A stretch of DNA of 6,930 bases from QQUD01 sp039029915. Its GTDB lineage: Bacteria > Chloroflexota > Anaerolineae > Promineifilales > Promineifilaceae. The notes under the pieces are model-generated. The model saw only the letters and a program-made list of their open reading frames with translations. It had not been told where the DNA came from and searched no databases. How positions within the stretch are numbered: position 1 is the stretch's first letter; the number at the start of each line of letters is the position of its first letter. The stretch is taken from positions 1 through 6,930 of the forward strand of contig JBCCFD010000427.1 in NCBI GenBank assembly GCA_039029915.1, given 5' to 3'. The position numbers were made by a program, and so were the translations under genes. Below are positions 1-6,702 of this stretch, one piece after another.

Positions 1-211
1 CCATTTTGACGTGCCCAAGGAGTCACCAACGGTGCGCGGCTATGCGTCGATTATGAAAGAAGGGTTTGATGGCACAACGGCTGAGGAGATTACGGCCGTT
101 CCTCACGAATTCTATTTAAAAATGGGGCTGCAGGCCGTCATCACGGGACAGCGCCTTAATGGCATTAGCGCCATTTTGGCACATATGAAAAACCTGGCCG
201 TTCAAGCATAA
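1..211 (+). CDS. sufE: SufE-family cysteine desulfuration protein, C-terminal part (5' truncated by window edge)
   Basis: An open frame enters from the left edge (first full codon at base 2) and ends at TAA 209-211, giving about 69 visible residues. The segment contains SPTVRGY, then a GFDGTTAEEITAVP stretch, FYLKMGL, and QRLNGISAILAHMK. This matches the end of SufE/CsdE proteins, where PTVRG, the E-(I/V)-xAVP loop and the LTxQRLNG(L/M) helix are conserved. SufE accepts persulfide sulfur from the cysteine desulfurase SufS and passes it to the SUF scaffold for Fe-S cluster assembly in the cytosol. The catalytic cysteine lies upstream in this family and is outside the window, so activity cannot be judged. 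The GTG at base 11 is an internal valine codon, not a start, because the family homology continues upstream of it. The gene converges on the LiaF-like gene; the hairpin at 216-251 separates them. Confidence 0.8.
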   Translation, partial: HFDVPKESPTVRGYASIMKEGFDGTTAEEITAVPHEFYLKMGLQAVITGQRLNGISAILAHMKNLAVQA

Positions 212-251
212 AAAAGACAGCACCAGGTTGTTGGCTCAACCTGGTACTGTC
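210..251 (-). terminator. Intrinsic terminator for the LiaF-like gene
   Basis: Arms GACAGCACCAGGTTG (216-230) and CAACCTGGTACTGTC (237-251) form a 15-bp stem with a single mismatch and a 6-base loop. Read on the minus strand, the hairpin is followed by six T residues (complement of 210-215), the classic rho-independent layout, about 19 bases past the LiaF-like stop codon. On the plus strand no T-tract follows (CAAAATATC), so it should act poorly for sufE, although the stem itself may still protect the sufE mRNA 3' end. The U-tract overlaps the sufE stop codon. Confidence 0.85.
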
Positions 252-269
252 CAAAATATCAAAATCAGT

Positions 270-1298
270 TTATTCTTGATCGTTTACGCGGAAGCTGCCA
301 GACCCAATATCTACAAAGAGTTCAAGACCATCCCCACTGCGTGAATAATCGTCCGTCTCCCAAATCCCATCCCCATTTCGTTCACCGTCTACCAAAGTAA
401 AACGACTGTCTAGGCTAATCCCACCTGAACCACTGTCAATATCGACTCGTGCAGGCATACCTTCAGGAATCGTTAAAGTGAAACTCCCTGAACCACCATC
501 AAGCGTTGCTGAAATACGGCCGTTATCAGGAAACACAATTCTTGTGGCGCCCGACCCAATATCAAGATCAAAGTCATACTCACCGTCCGGCAGAGCAATG
601 CTGCTTGAACCCGACCCCAAATCAACATTCAAATCAGTGATTGTCATTAAGTCCAAATCTAAATCAATCGAACCAGAACCAGAGTTGATCACCAAATCAA
701 GCGGTGTGCTTGGGTTTAACCCAACCTGCCACCTTTGCGCTTCACCTGCTAGGTTCCAATTGAAGGCGCCAAAATTATTTGTATCCAAAACAACCTTAGC
801 TTCACCATTATTTGTTTCTTCCGTTTCAAAAATCAGCCGATCGGTAAAAAACACTTCCCCATTAATCAAATCACCATTGGGTTCAAGCGCATAAATATCT
901 CCACCGGTGCTTGACAAGTTCAATTCAATTTCAGCTTGCGATACATCTTGGGGATCAAATGAAATTGTCTCGCTCATCATCTCAGCAGGCGTTGTGCGAA
1001 TCCCTAGCCTTGCCAATAAAGCATTATCTTCGCTAAAGAAGAGAACAAAAATAGCGATAGAAACGGCCGTTATGCCTACCAAAAACGAAAGCGGCCCGCG
1101 AATCATCCGGGGCGAATTTTGGGCGACTAGATTTAGTCCCATAAAAATTAAGGCCAAAGGCCACAACTGAATCAAAGCACCCCAATTTGCATCAGGCAAT
1201 GTACCTGTATTTCTTAATAAAAAGAGAACACCTATTAAAACTAAAAACAACGGGCCTGTAGGAAAACCACCATTGTTTCTAGACTCTTGTTTAGACAT
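270..1298 (-). CDS. LiaF-like three-TM membrane protein with GSGS-repeat beta domain
   Basis: The protein has 342 residues from ATG at 1298. A TTG 15 bases upstream is in frame, but the AAGGAG at 1305-1310 sits 6 bases before the ATG, so the ATG is chosen. Three hydrophobic segments lie at about residues 16-30, 41-60 and 69-88, resembling the LiaI/LiaF-type TM region. They are followed by an acidic, Gly/Ser/Asp-rich beta domain resembling the DUF4097/toast-rack type seen in LiaF-like proteins. GSGS or close variants occur at residues 207, 228, 248, 269, 290 and 332, a spacing of 20-21 (the last is a double step), as expected for stacked beta rungs. LiaF proteins act in cell-envelope stress signalling in Firmicutes; here no LiaRS-type two-component system is adjacent, so a sensing role is only inferred. 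The topology suggests the beta domain follows the third membrane helix. The gene is monocistronic as far as visible, divergent from the ATPase operon, and ends in a strong terminator. Confidence 0.75.
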   Translation of the reverse strand: MSKQESRNNGGFPTGPLFLVLIGVLFLLRNTGTLPDANWGALIQLWPLALIFMGLNLVAQNSPRMIRGPLSFLVGITAVSIAIFVLFFSEDNALLARLGIRTTPAEMMSETISFDPQDVSQAEIELNLSSTGGDIYALEPNGDLINGEVFFTDRLIFETEETNNGEAKVVLDTNNFGAFNWNLAGEAQRWQVGLNPSTPLDLVINSGSGSIDLDLDLMTITDLNVDLGSGSSSIALPDGEYDFDLDIGSGATRIVFPDNGRISATLDGGSGSFTLTIPEGMPARVDIDSGSGGISLDSRFTLVDGERNGDGIWETDDYSRSGDGLELFVDIGSGSFRVNDQE

Positions 1299-1304
1299 AC
1301 TTAA

Positions 1305-1310
1305 CTCCTT
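1305..1310 (-). promoter_or_regulatory. Ribosome binding site of the LiaF-like gene
   Basis: AAGGAG on the minus strand, 6 bases upstream of ATG 1298. It overlaps the codons that would follow the alternative TTG start at 1313, so it argues that the shorter 342-residue form is the real product. Confidence 0.8.
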
Positions 1311-1382
1311 CAAGTTACAGACTGTTTACTATACGGGAATAAATCAAAATAGTTGTCTCTGCCTTAAGATACGATAGAGTTG

Positions 1383-1400
1383 TGATAAAATATATTTATC
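1383..1400 (+). promoter_or_regulatory. Candidate extended -10 promoter and overlapping inverted repeat for the ATPase-TPR operon
   Basis: TGATAAAAT at 1383-1391 resembles an extended -10 (TG-N-TATAAT with one change). A weak TTAAGA lies at 1364-1369, 16 bases upstream. The element is 39 bases before the proposed GTG start. GATAAA (1384-1389) and TTTATC (1395-1400) form an inverted repeat over the -10, a possible operator. On the opposite strand TATAGT (1333-1328) could be a -10 for the LiaF-like gene, but no convincing -35 is seen for it. All of this is pattern matching in an AT-rich 132-bp divergent gap. Confidence 0.35.
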
Positions 1401-1430
1401 TGAAACATTTAGGGAATCTTTGAAACTATT

Positions 1431-2708
1431 GTGAACAATTTTATTTATGAAGTAGCAGAAACATTAGATGATGCGTGGGTCAACTTTGAACTGGATCTCC
1501 CATTGCCATCAGATGAAAATGGTGATCCCAACCCATTCTATGTAAACCGTCCTGGTAATCCTATTTCACGACTAGAGCGTGCTCTGCTTCGTCGTTTTAA
1601 TACACCCCCTAAATGGTTCTTTTCAGGCCATCGTGGCTGTGGAAAATCCACTGAGCTTTATCGTCTTGCCGCTTCATCAAAAATCCAAGAAAAGTATTGG
1701 CCGATTCACTTTTCAATTCGTGATTTTGCCGATGTCAATAATCTTGATTATCGAGATGTTTTACTCGCGATGGGTGGGCAACTCTTTACCCAATATCAAG
1801 CGCAAAGCGGAAATAAGCTCAAAAAAGGGCTCCTTGACGAACTTAATGAATGGCGTGGGCGGGTTGAAACAAAGATCACCATTGTCAAAAAAGGTAACAA
1901 AGAGATTGAGGTCAATGCAGGTCTAAAAAACTTCTTTGCAGAGCTAGGCGGCAAAGTTAAATTAGAGCCAAAAACCAGAGAAGTGCTTCACCAAATTCTT
2001 GAGCAAGATATCAATGAACTTATTGAACTAATCAACCTAATTGTTCGCAACATATTGGGCAATGAGCAAAAGTACCCGCTCATTTTAATTGATGATTTAG
2101 ATAAACCTGATTTGGCTGTTGCCCAAAAAATTTTTTACGAACGGCGTGAAGTCATGCTTCAACCATCGTGCCCGATTGTTTATACGGTTTCCAGCCCCTT
2201 ATTTTATAGTCCCGAGTTTGAAGCAATCAAAGACCGAGCCATTTTTCTGCCAAATGTCAAACTTCACGAAAAAGGTAATTTAGACGCCCGTTTTCCAGAA
2301 GGATATTACACGCTCAGACAATTTATCCATAAGCGGATGGAGTCCAATTTGATTGAAGAGAGTGCCTTAGAGCTTGCGGCAACAATGAGCGGCGGCGTTT
2401 TTCGGGAACTGGCACGCGTGATGCGCAACAGTATTGATTTAGCATTAGCTGATGAACGCGACGTGATTAACGAGGCAGACGTTGAAAATGCAGCAACCGC
2501 TATGCGTAGCCTTTATTGGCGCGTTTTAACTGCCGAACAAAGAGATATTCTTGTCGATGTCCATAGGCACAATGAGATGCGAGAGCCAGATAGATATGCG
2601 CCGTTACTGCAAATGCTGGCGATTTTAGAGTATTCAAACGGGGATCCCTGGTGTGACATTCATCCTGTTTTAAGAGAAATGGTAGAGCAAGACAGTTCAT
2701 CATCATGA
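1431..2708 (+). CDS. AAA+/STAND-like P-loop ATPase with C-terminal winged-helix-like region
   Basis: The protein has 425 residues. The Walker A motif GHRGCGKST is at residues 66-74 and a Walker B LILIDDLDK at 217-225, with the double Asp typical of ORC/Cdc6, STAND and KAP-like P-loop proteins. IVYTVSSPLFYS (249-260) fits a sensor-1 strand and loop, and GGVFRELARVMRNSID (321-336) fits the lid/sensor-2 helix. Residues 120-215 form a charged helical insertion between the Walker motifs. Residues 360-425 look like a winged helix and end in ILEYSNGDPWCDIHPVLREM. No membrane segment or signal peptide is seen, so it is probably cytosolic. The start is GTG at 1431: an in-frame TAG at 1410-1412 limits the frame, no ATG lies near, and the only SD-like stretch (AGGGA 1411-1415) is 15 bases away, so initiation is weak or leaderless. 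The stop overlaps the next gene's ATG. The likely role is a nucleotide-dependent switch working with the downstream TPR protein; the precise function is not recognised. Confidence 0.85.
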   Translation: MNNFIYEVAETLDDAWVNFELDLPLPSDENGDPNPFYVNRPGNPISRLERALLRRFNTPPKWFFSGHRGCGKSTELYRLAASSKIQEKYWPIHFSIRDFADVNNLDYRDVLLAMGGQLFTQYQAQSGNKLKKGLLDELNEWRGRVETKITIVKKGNKEIEVNAGLKNFFAELGGKVKLEPKTREVLHQILEQDINELIELINLIVRNILGNEQKYPLILIDDLDKPDLAVAQKIFYERREVMLQPSCPIVYTVSSPLFYSPEFEAIKDRAIFLPNVKLHEKGNLDARFPEGYYTLRQFIHKRMESNLIEESALELAATMSGGVFRELARVMRNSIDLALADERDVINEADVENAATAMRSLYWRVLTAEQRDILVDVHRHNEMREPDRYAPLLQMLAILEYSNGDPWCDIHPVLREMVEQDSSSS

Positions 2709-4048
2709 GCAGTGATTCAACTGCAGCAGACTCTCTTTATCAAAGCCGAGTTGATAAACTCATACGAGAATTTAAACGGGCGATTGACCGAAATCGGCCG
2801 TTGATTGCACTTGGCATTTATCGCTCTGAACTGGTGCGCGAAGAGGTTGAAGCTGAGCTCCAAACTCAGCTTACTCAATTAAAACAGCAAATTGAACAGA
2901 TTCAAATTACACCCAAACATCATGACATTCCTAAACTCCTTGTCAATTTACCGAATCTTGAAAACACCATATTCTTTATCAAAGGGCTTCAGTGGGGTGG
3001 TGGAGATGATGACCGAAACGCCTTTCGAGCCTTCAATTTTCGTCGCGAATACATTATTGACAAAAACATTCGACTCTTGCTCTGGGTAACAGAGTCTGAG
3101 GCTCAAACACTGGCTTTTCAAGCAACTGATTTTTGGGTGTTTCGGCATACGGCTGTTGAGTTTATGGACACCCCAATCTATGACCAAGTACAAAAGCACG
3201 TTGGCCGATTAACATGGCAAGAGTGGGGAGACGGCACATTCGAAGAAAATACGGACGCCAAAATTGCCCTAAGGGAAGAGCTTTTAGCTGACCTGCCCCA
3301 AACCAAAGAAACACAACTTGAGCGGGCTGAATTATATTATACGTTAGCTCCATTCTATCGAATCAAAAAAAGGTATCAAGAAGCGCTACATGCTGGCCAG
3401 CAAGCCTTAGATATCGCTGATAAATTAAAGGATTCATCATTAAAATGGCGGTATTTGCTCGGCCGAGGCAATACCTATCACGACATGGGGCAACTTGAAG
3501 ACGCCCTCAACGACTACACTCAAGCAATCTCTCTCAACCCTCAAGATGCTGTCGCTTTCTATAATCGAGGCAGTACCTATCACGACATGGGGCAACTTGA
3601 AGACGCCCTCAACGACTACACTCAAGCAATCTCTCTCAACCCTCAAGATGCTGTCACTTTCAATAATCGAGGCAACGCCTATAACGACATGGGGCAACTT
3701 AAAGACGCCCTCAACGACTTCACTCAAGCAATCATTCTCAACCCCCAAAATGCTGTCGCTTTCTATAATCGAGGCTGCACCTATCAAGACATGGGGCAAC
3801 TTGAAGACGCCCTCAACGACTTCACTCAAGCGCTCGCTATCAACTCTCAATATGTCAATGCATTTTTAAACCTTGCGCTTGTTGAAGCCAAGCTTCAACA
3901 ATGGGAGTCGGTTTTAACGTGCCTGCAACAAGCTCTCAGGCTTGATCCAAACGAAAAAAGCTGGGTGGCAGAACAGGAGGCTTTTAAACCATTGCATGAT
4001 AATAAAGCATTTCGTGAGTTGGTTGGGCTAGATGAAATACCGCAATAA
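2705..4048 (+). CDS. TPR-repeat protein with conserved N-terminal effector-associated-like domain
   Basis: The protein has 447 residues. Its ATG overlaps the ATPase TGA (ATGA, 2705-2708) and no Shine-Dalgarno lies at 2692-2700, so translation is probably coupled to the ATPase. Residues 13-68 are helical and charged (possible coiled coil). Residues 74-155 form a distinct domain with NFRREY (111-116), LLLWVTE (124-130) and ATDFWVFRHTAVEF (140-153). In my recollection a similar pattern (N-x-RRE, hydrophobic strand ending W-(L/V)-(P/T)-E, DFW-x-x-R-x-x-x-F) occurs in TPR or STAND-type proteins of Chloroflexota and Cyanobacteria, but I cannot give it a family name. Residues 207-240 are a divergent TPR. 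Five 34-residue TPRs start at 248, 282, 316, 350 and 384 with canonical G8, Y11, A20, A27 and P32 positions; the last is divergent. No catalytic motif or membrane segment is visible. The likely role is partner or ligand sensing for the ATPase. Confidence 0.85.
   Translation: MSSDSTAADSLYQSRVDKLIREFKRAIDRNRPLIALGIYRSELVREEVEAELQTQLTQLKQQIEQIQITPKHHDIPKLLVNLPNLENTIFFIKGLQWGGGDDDRNAFRAFNFRREYIIDKNIRLLLWVTESEAQTLAFQATDFWVFRHTAVEFMDTPIYDQVQKHVGRLTWQEWGDGTFEENTDAKIALREELLADLPQTKETQLERAELYYTLAPFYRIKKRYQEALHAGQQALDIADKLKDSSLKWRYLLGRGNTYHDMGQLEDALNDYTQAISLNPQDAVAFYNRGSTYHDMGQLEDALNDYTQAISLNPQDAVTFNNRGNAYNDMGQLKDALNDFTQAIILNPQNAVAFYNRGCTYQDMGQLEDALNDFTQALAINSQYVNAFLNLALVEAKLQQWESVLTCLQQALRLDPNEKSWVAEQEAFKPLHDNKAFRELVGLDEIPQ
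3458..3467. repeat. 10-bp perfect palindrome CTCGGCCGAG at the TPR array start
   Basis: A perfect palindrome just before the first repeated TPR unit, containing the CGGCCG core that is frequent in this window. It is coding sequence (L-G-R-G), and its function, if any, is unknown. Confidence 0.4.
3467..3840 (+). repeat. Tandem 102-bp repeats encoding TPR units (3.6 copies)
   Basis: Units start at 3467, 3569, 3671 and 3773; the fourth diverges after about base 3828. Units 1 and 2 differ at only 3 of 102 positions, and units 1 and 3 at about 9. Identity in third codon positions is as high as elsewhere, so the similarity comes from recent duplication rather than protein-level selection. Unit 3 ends like unit 1 (GTCGCTTTCTATAATCGA) while unit 2 has GTCACTTTCAATAATCGA, a mosaic that suggests unequal crossing-over or gene conversion. 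Copy number may vary between strains. Confidence 0.95.
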
Positions 4049-4065
4049 CATATCCCTCACGGGGG

Positions 4066-4090
4066 CGTCTATTGCGACGGTCATTTTTTA
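4066..4090 (+). terminator. Weak candidate terminator after the ATPase-TPR operon
   Basis: CGTC (4066-4069) can pair with GACG (4076-4079) over a 6-base loop, followed at 4084-4089 by six T residues. The stem is only 4 bp, so this is a poor intrinsic terminator. It lies 17 bases after the TPR gene stop, where one would be expected. Confidence 0.3.
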
Positions 4091-4100
4091 AACCTCCCGA

Positions 4101-4133
4101 AAGATGGCTCCCAATCCCTCAGATACCCATCTT
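4101..4133. other. 7-bp inverted repeat in the convergent gap
   Basis: AAGATGG (4101-4107) and CCATCTT (4127-4133) are perfectly complementary with a 19-base spacer. No T-tract follows on either strand, so it is not a standard terminator. It might form part of a transcript-end structure for either converging gene, or be chance. Confidence 0.3.
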
Positions 4134-4151
4134 AAATTGGAAATTTAGAAC

Positions 4152-4235
4152 TTGGGTACATAAGCCATTGAGTCATTGGGTAACTAAAGCCTAATTTCCA
4201 ACGACCCAATTACTAATGAGCAATTACCAATTTAC
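4152..4235. repeat. Degenerate heptamer tandem tract at the leuS 3' end
   Basis: Twelve consecutive 7-base blocks can be read from 4152. The last four (starting 4208, 4215, 4222, 4229) all begin AAT, and the first and third (AATTACT, AATTACC) differ by one base; the earlier eight are more eroded. The tract is internally self-complementary, for example ATTGGGT (4176-4182) with ACCCAAT (4204-4210), and TTGGAAATTTAG (4137-4148, just left of the tract) nearly matches the complement of CTAATTTCCAA (4191-4201). It runs over the leuS stop codon (4232-4234). Heptameric short tandem repeats (STRR) are known from filamentous cyanobacteria; this resembles that class in unit length, but identity with it is inference. 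Confidence 0.5.
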
Positions 4236-6682
4236 CCCTTCACAATATTCACCAAACGCCCTTTCACAACAATCACCTTTCTTGGGGGATTATCGCCGAG
4301 GTGTTTTTGGACGTTTTCAGAAGCAAGCGCCAGTTCTTGGAGCGCATCGTCTGATTGACCAGCTTCGGTTTCAATTTTGTCTCGAACTTTGCCATTCACT
4401 TGAACCACTAATGTGATACTGTCGTCTTTAGCGGTTTCTTCGTCCCACTTAGGCCAATCTTGTGTGTGAATAGAATACGGCCGTCCACGGTTTGACCAGC
4501 ACTCTTCAGTAATGTGAGGCGCAATTGGGGCCAAGCAAAGCAACAGGTTGTCAACGCCTTCATGCCAAGCCTCAGCAGACACATTGTTCTTTCGAGCCGC
4601 GTCATTCAGCATGTTCCGCATTTCCATCATGGCAGCGATTGCCGTATTAAACGCAAACCCTTCATAGTCAGTCGTTACTTTACGAATCATCTGATGCGTT
4701 TTACGACGTAATGCGCGATCCGCTTTTTCATCAACAGAATCAGGTTCAATGACCAAATGGGCCAGTTCCCACACATCACTTAACAGACGTTGAGGCCCTT
4801 TAATACCATCATAATTCCAAGGCCCACCCTGATCCCATTTTGAGAAGAACATCAAATAGGTGCGCACCGTATCCGCCCCAAACTCTTGAACCAAATTATC
4901 GGGAGCAACCACGTTACCGCGTGATTTAGACATCTTTTCGTTGTCTTCACCCAGCACCATACCCTGATTGTACAAGGCCCGCATGGGTTCACCTTCTTTG
5001 ACCAGGCCCATCTCCCGCATTGCCATCGTAAAGAAACGCGTATAAATCAGATGCATTGTGGCGTGCTCAATACCACCAGTATATTGATCAACTGGCAACC
5101 AGTAGGCACCCTCTTCCGGGTCGAAGGGTTGATCGTCATCATTTGGGCTCAGGTAGCGATATTGGTACCAGCTAGAGCACATAAACGTATCCATTGTGTC
5201 CGTTTCACGAATGGCAGGTTCATCGCAGATAGGGCAGTCGGTGTTGATAAAGCCTTCATGCAATTTGAGCGGGCTTTCCCCAGTTGGGGTAAATTCCACA
5301 TCTTCTGGCAACATCACCGGCAATTGGTCGTCTGGCACTGGAACGGCACCGCATGTATCGCAGTAAACAATTGGAATAGGTGCACCCCAATACCGCTGGC
5401 GGCTAATCAACCAGTCGCGCAAGCGATAATTGACGGCACCAGTTCCGGCCCCTTTTTCTTCCAGCCAAACAATGACTTTATCAATCGCTTCGGTGACTGG
5501 CGTGCCGTTAAATTGCTCTGAGTTGACCAAGGTTCCTTCAGTTTTGGATGAGTAGGCTTCGGTCAACGGACCATCTTCATCGGTCCGACCCGGCATCCGA
5601 ATGACTTCAACAATGTCTAAGCCAAATTTGGTGGCAAAGGCAAAGTCCCGTTCATCATGAGCTGGTACCGCCATGATGGCACCAGAGCCATACCCCATCA
5701 GCACATAATCTGCAATCCATATGGGAACCTTCGCATTATTCACAGGATTAATGGCATAAGCGCCCGTAAAAACGCCTGTTTTTTCACGATCGGCTGTTTC
5801 GCGGTCAATGTCGGTTAATTTTTCAGTGGCGGAGATGTAGTCAGAAACGGCCGTTTTCTGCCCAACCGTCGTAATCTTATTGACCAGTGGATGTTCTGGA
5901 GCCAATACCATAAACGTCGCGCCCCACAGCGTGTCAGGCCGAGTTGTAAAAACTGGAATTGGGTCACCATCTTCCGTATTAAAGGTAACATTCGCTCCTG
6001 TTGAACGACCAATCCAGTTGGTTTGCATCACCTTGACTCGTTCTGGCCAATCGATCTTGCTGAAATCCAGCAATTCTTCCGCATAATCCGTAATTTTAAA
6101 GAACCATTGTTCCAAATCTTTTTTAATCACAGGCGCACCACACCGCTCACAGTGACGGTCTAACCCCCACACTTGCTCACGTGCTAGGGTCGTTGCACAT
6201 TCTGGACAATAATCGACTGCCGCTTTTTTGCGATACGCTAAGTCCATTTCGAACAGCTGTTTGAAAAACCACTGGGTCCATTTGTAATAGGATGGATCGG
6301 CGGAAACAGCTTCCCGCTCCCAATCAAACATCGCCCCCATACTGCGTAGTTGGCCACGCATCCGCTCGATGTTAGCAAAGGTCCACTTCATCGGGTGGAT
6401 GTTTCGCTTGATCGCCGCATTTTCGGCCGGCAAACCAAAGGCATCAAACCCCATTGGGAACAAGACGTTGTACCCTTTCATGCGCATAAACCGAGCGCGG
6501 GCATCGCTGGGTGTCATAGCATACCAGTGACCAATGTGAAGATCGCCAGAAGGATAAGGTAACATCGTCATGGCGTAATGTTTTTCTTTCGATTTATCAA
6601 TCTCTTGGCGATACAATTGGGTTTCGTTCCACTGATCCTGCCATTTTTTCTCTACTTCATTTGGATTGTATTCGTGACTCAT
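4232..6682 (-). CDS. leuS: Leucine--tRNA ligase (LeuRS)
   Basis: The protein has 816 residues and is a complete class Ia synthetase that charges tRNA-Leu with leucine in the cytosol. The HIGH motif is at residues 49-52 (YPSGDLHIGH) and KMSKS at 583-587. The CP1 editing domain that hydrolyses mischarged tRNA carries TTRPDT (246-251) and GSGAIMAVPAHDERDF (332-347), so editing residues look intact. Paired cysteines at 159/162 and 178/181 form a likely zinc knuckle, and CDTC (441-444) and CPIC (483-486) a second. DWLISRQRYWG (423-433) is the family signature after CP1. QVNGKVRDK (761-769) lies in the C-terminal tRNA-binding domain. MVLGEDNEKMSKS shows that the leucyl-specific insertion found before KMSKS in E. 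coli (860 residues) is absent, as in the shorter Bacillus-type enzymes. The ATG at 6682 has an AAGGA (6694-6690) 7 bases upstream. No T-box-like leader is recognised. The gene is transcribed towards the ATPase-TPR operon and ends inside a heptamer repeat tract. Confidence 0.98.
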   Translation of the reverse strand: MSHEYNPNEVEKKWQDQWNETQLYRQEIDKSKEKHYAMTMLPYPSGDLHIGHWYAMTPSDARARFMRMKGYNVLFPMGFDAFGLPAENAAIKRNIHPMKWTFANIERMRGQLRSMGAMFDWEREAVSADPSYYKWTQWFFKQLFEMDLAYRKKAAVDYCPECATTLAREQVWGLDRHCERCGAPVIKKDLEQWFFKITDYAEELLDFSKIDWPERVKVMQTNWIGRSTGANVTFNTEDGDPIPVFTTRPDTLWGATFMVLAPEHPLVNKITTVGQKTAVSDYISATEKLTDIDRETADREKTGVFTGAYAINPVNNAKVPIWIADYVLMGYGSGAIMAVPAHDERDFAFATKFGLDIVEVIRMPGRTDEDGPLTEAYSSKTEGTLVNSEQFNGTPVTEAIDKVIVWLEEKGAGTGAVNYRLRDWLISRQRYWGAPIPIVYCDTCGAVPVPDDQLPVMLPEDVEFTPTGESPLKLHEGFINTDCPICDEPAIRETDTMDTFMCSSWYQYRYLSPNDDDQPFDPEEGAYWLPVDQYTGGIEHATMHLIYTRFFTMAMREMGLVKEGEPMRALYNQGMVLGEDNEKMSKSRGNVVAPDNLVQEFGADTVRTYLMFFSKWDQGGPWNYDGIKGPQRLLSDVWELAHLVIEPDSVDEKADRALRRKTHQMIRKVTTDYEGFAFNTAIAAMMEMRNMLNDAARKNNVSAEAWHEGVDNLLLCLAPIAPHITEECWSNRGRPYSIHTQDWPKWDEETAKDDSITLVVQVNGKVRDKIETEAGQSDDALQELALASENVQKHLGDNPPRKVIVVKGRLVNIVKG

Positions 6683-6702
6683 TTTGTGTTCCTTCGGAAA
6701 TT

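Noticed and set aside
478..1170. Plus-strand open frames across the LiaF-like gene
   Set aside because: They are antisense to a gene with clear membrane segments, a ribosome binding site and a periodic domain, and their translations show no recognisable domain.
1311..1313. TTG as start of the LiaF-like gene
   Set aside because: The Shine-Dalgarno AAGGAG lies downstream of this TTG and correctly before the ATG at 1298.
3467..3840. CRISPR-like array
   Set aside because: The repeats are direct, 102 bp long and have no unique spacers; they are coding TPR units.
3440..3869. Long repetitive open frames in other frames and on the other strand of the TPR array
   Set aside because: They are by-products of the 102-bp repeat, whose length is a multiple of three, so any stop-free frame stays open through each unit. 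The TPR frame has the correct consensus residues.
1431..4048. Mobile element or integrated island
   Set aside because: No transposase, integrase, terminal inverted repeats, tRNA target or duplicated flanks were seen around the ATPase-TPR pair, and base use does not stand out by eye.
5051..5521. 156-codon plus-strand frame inside leuS
   Set aside because: It is antisense to the well-conserved LeuRS catalytic and editing region, with no ribosome binding site or domain signal noticed.
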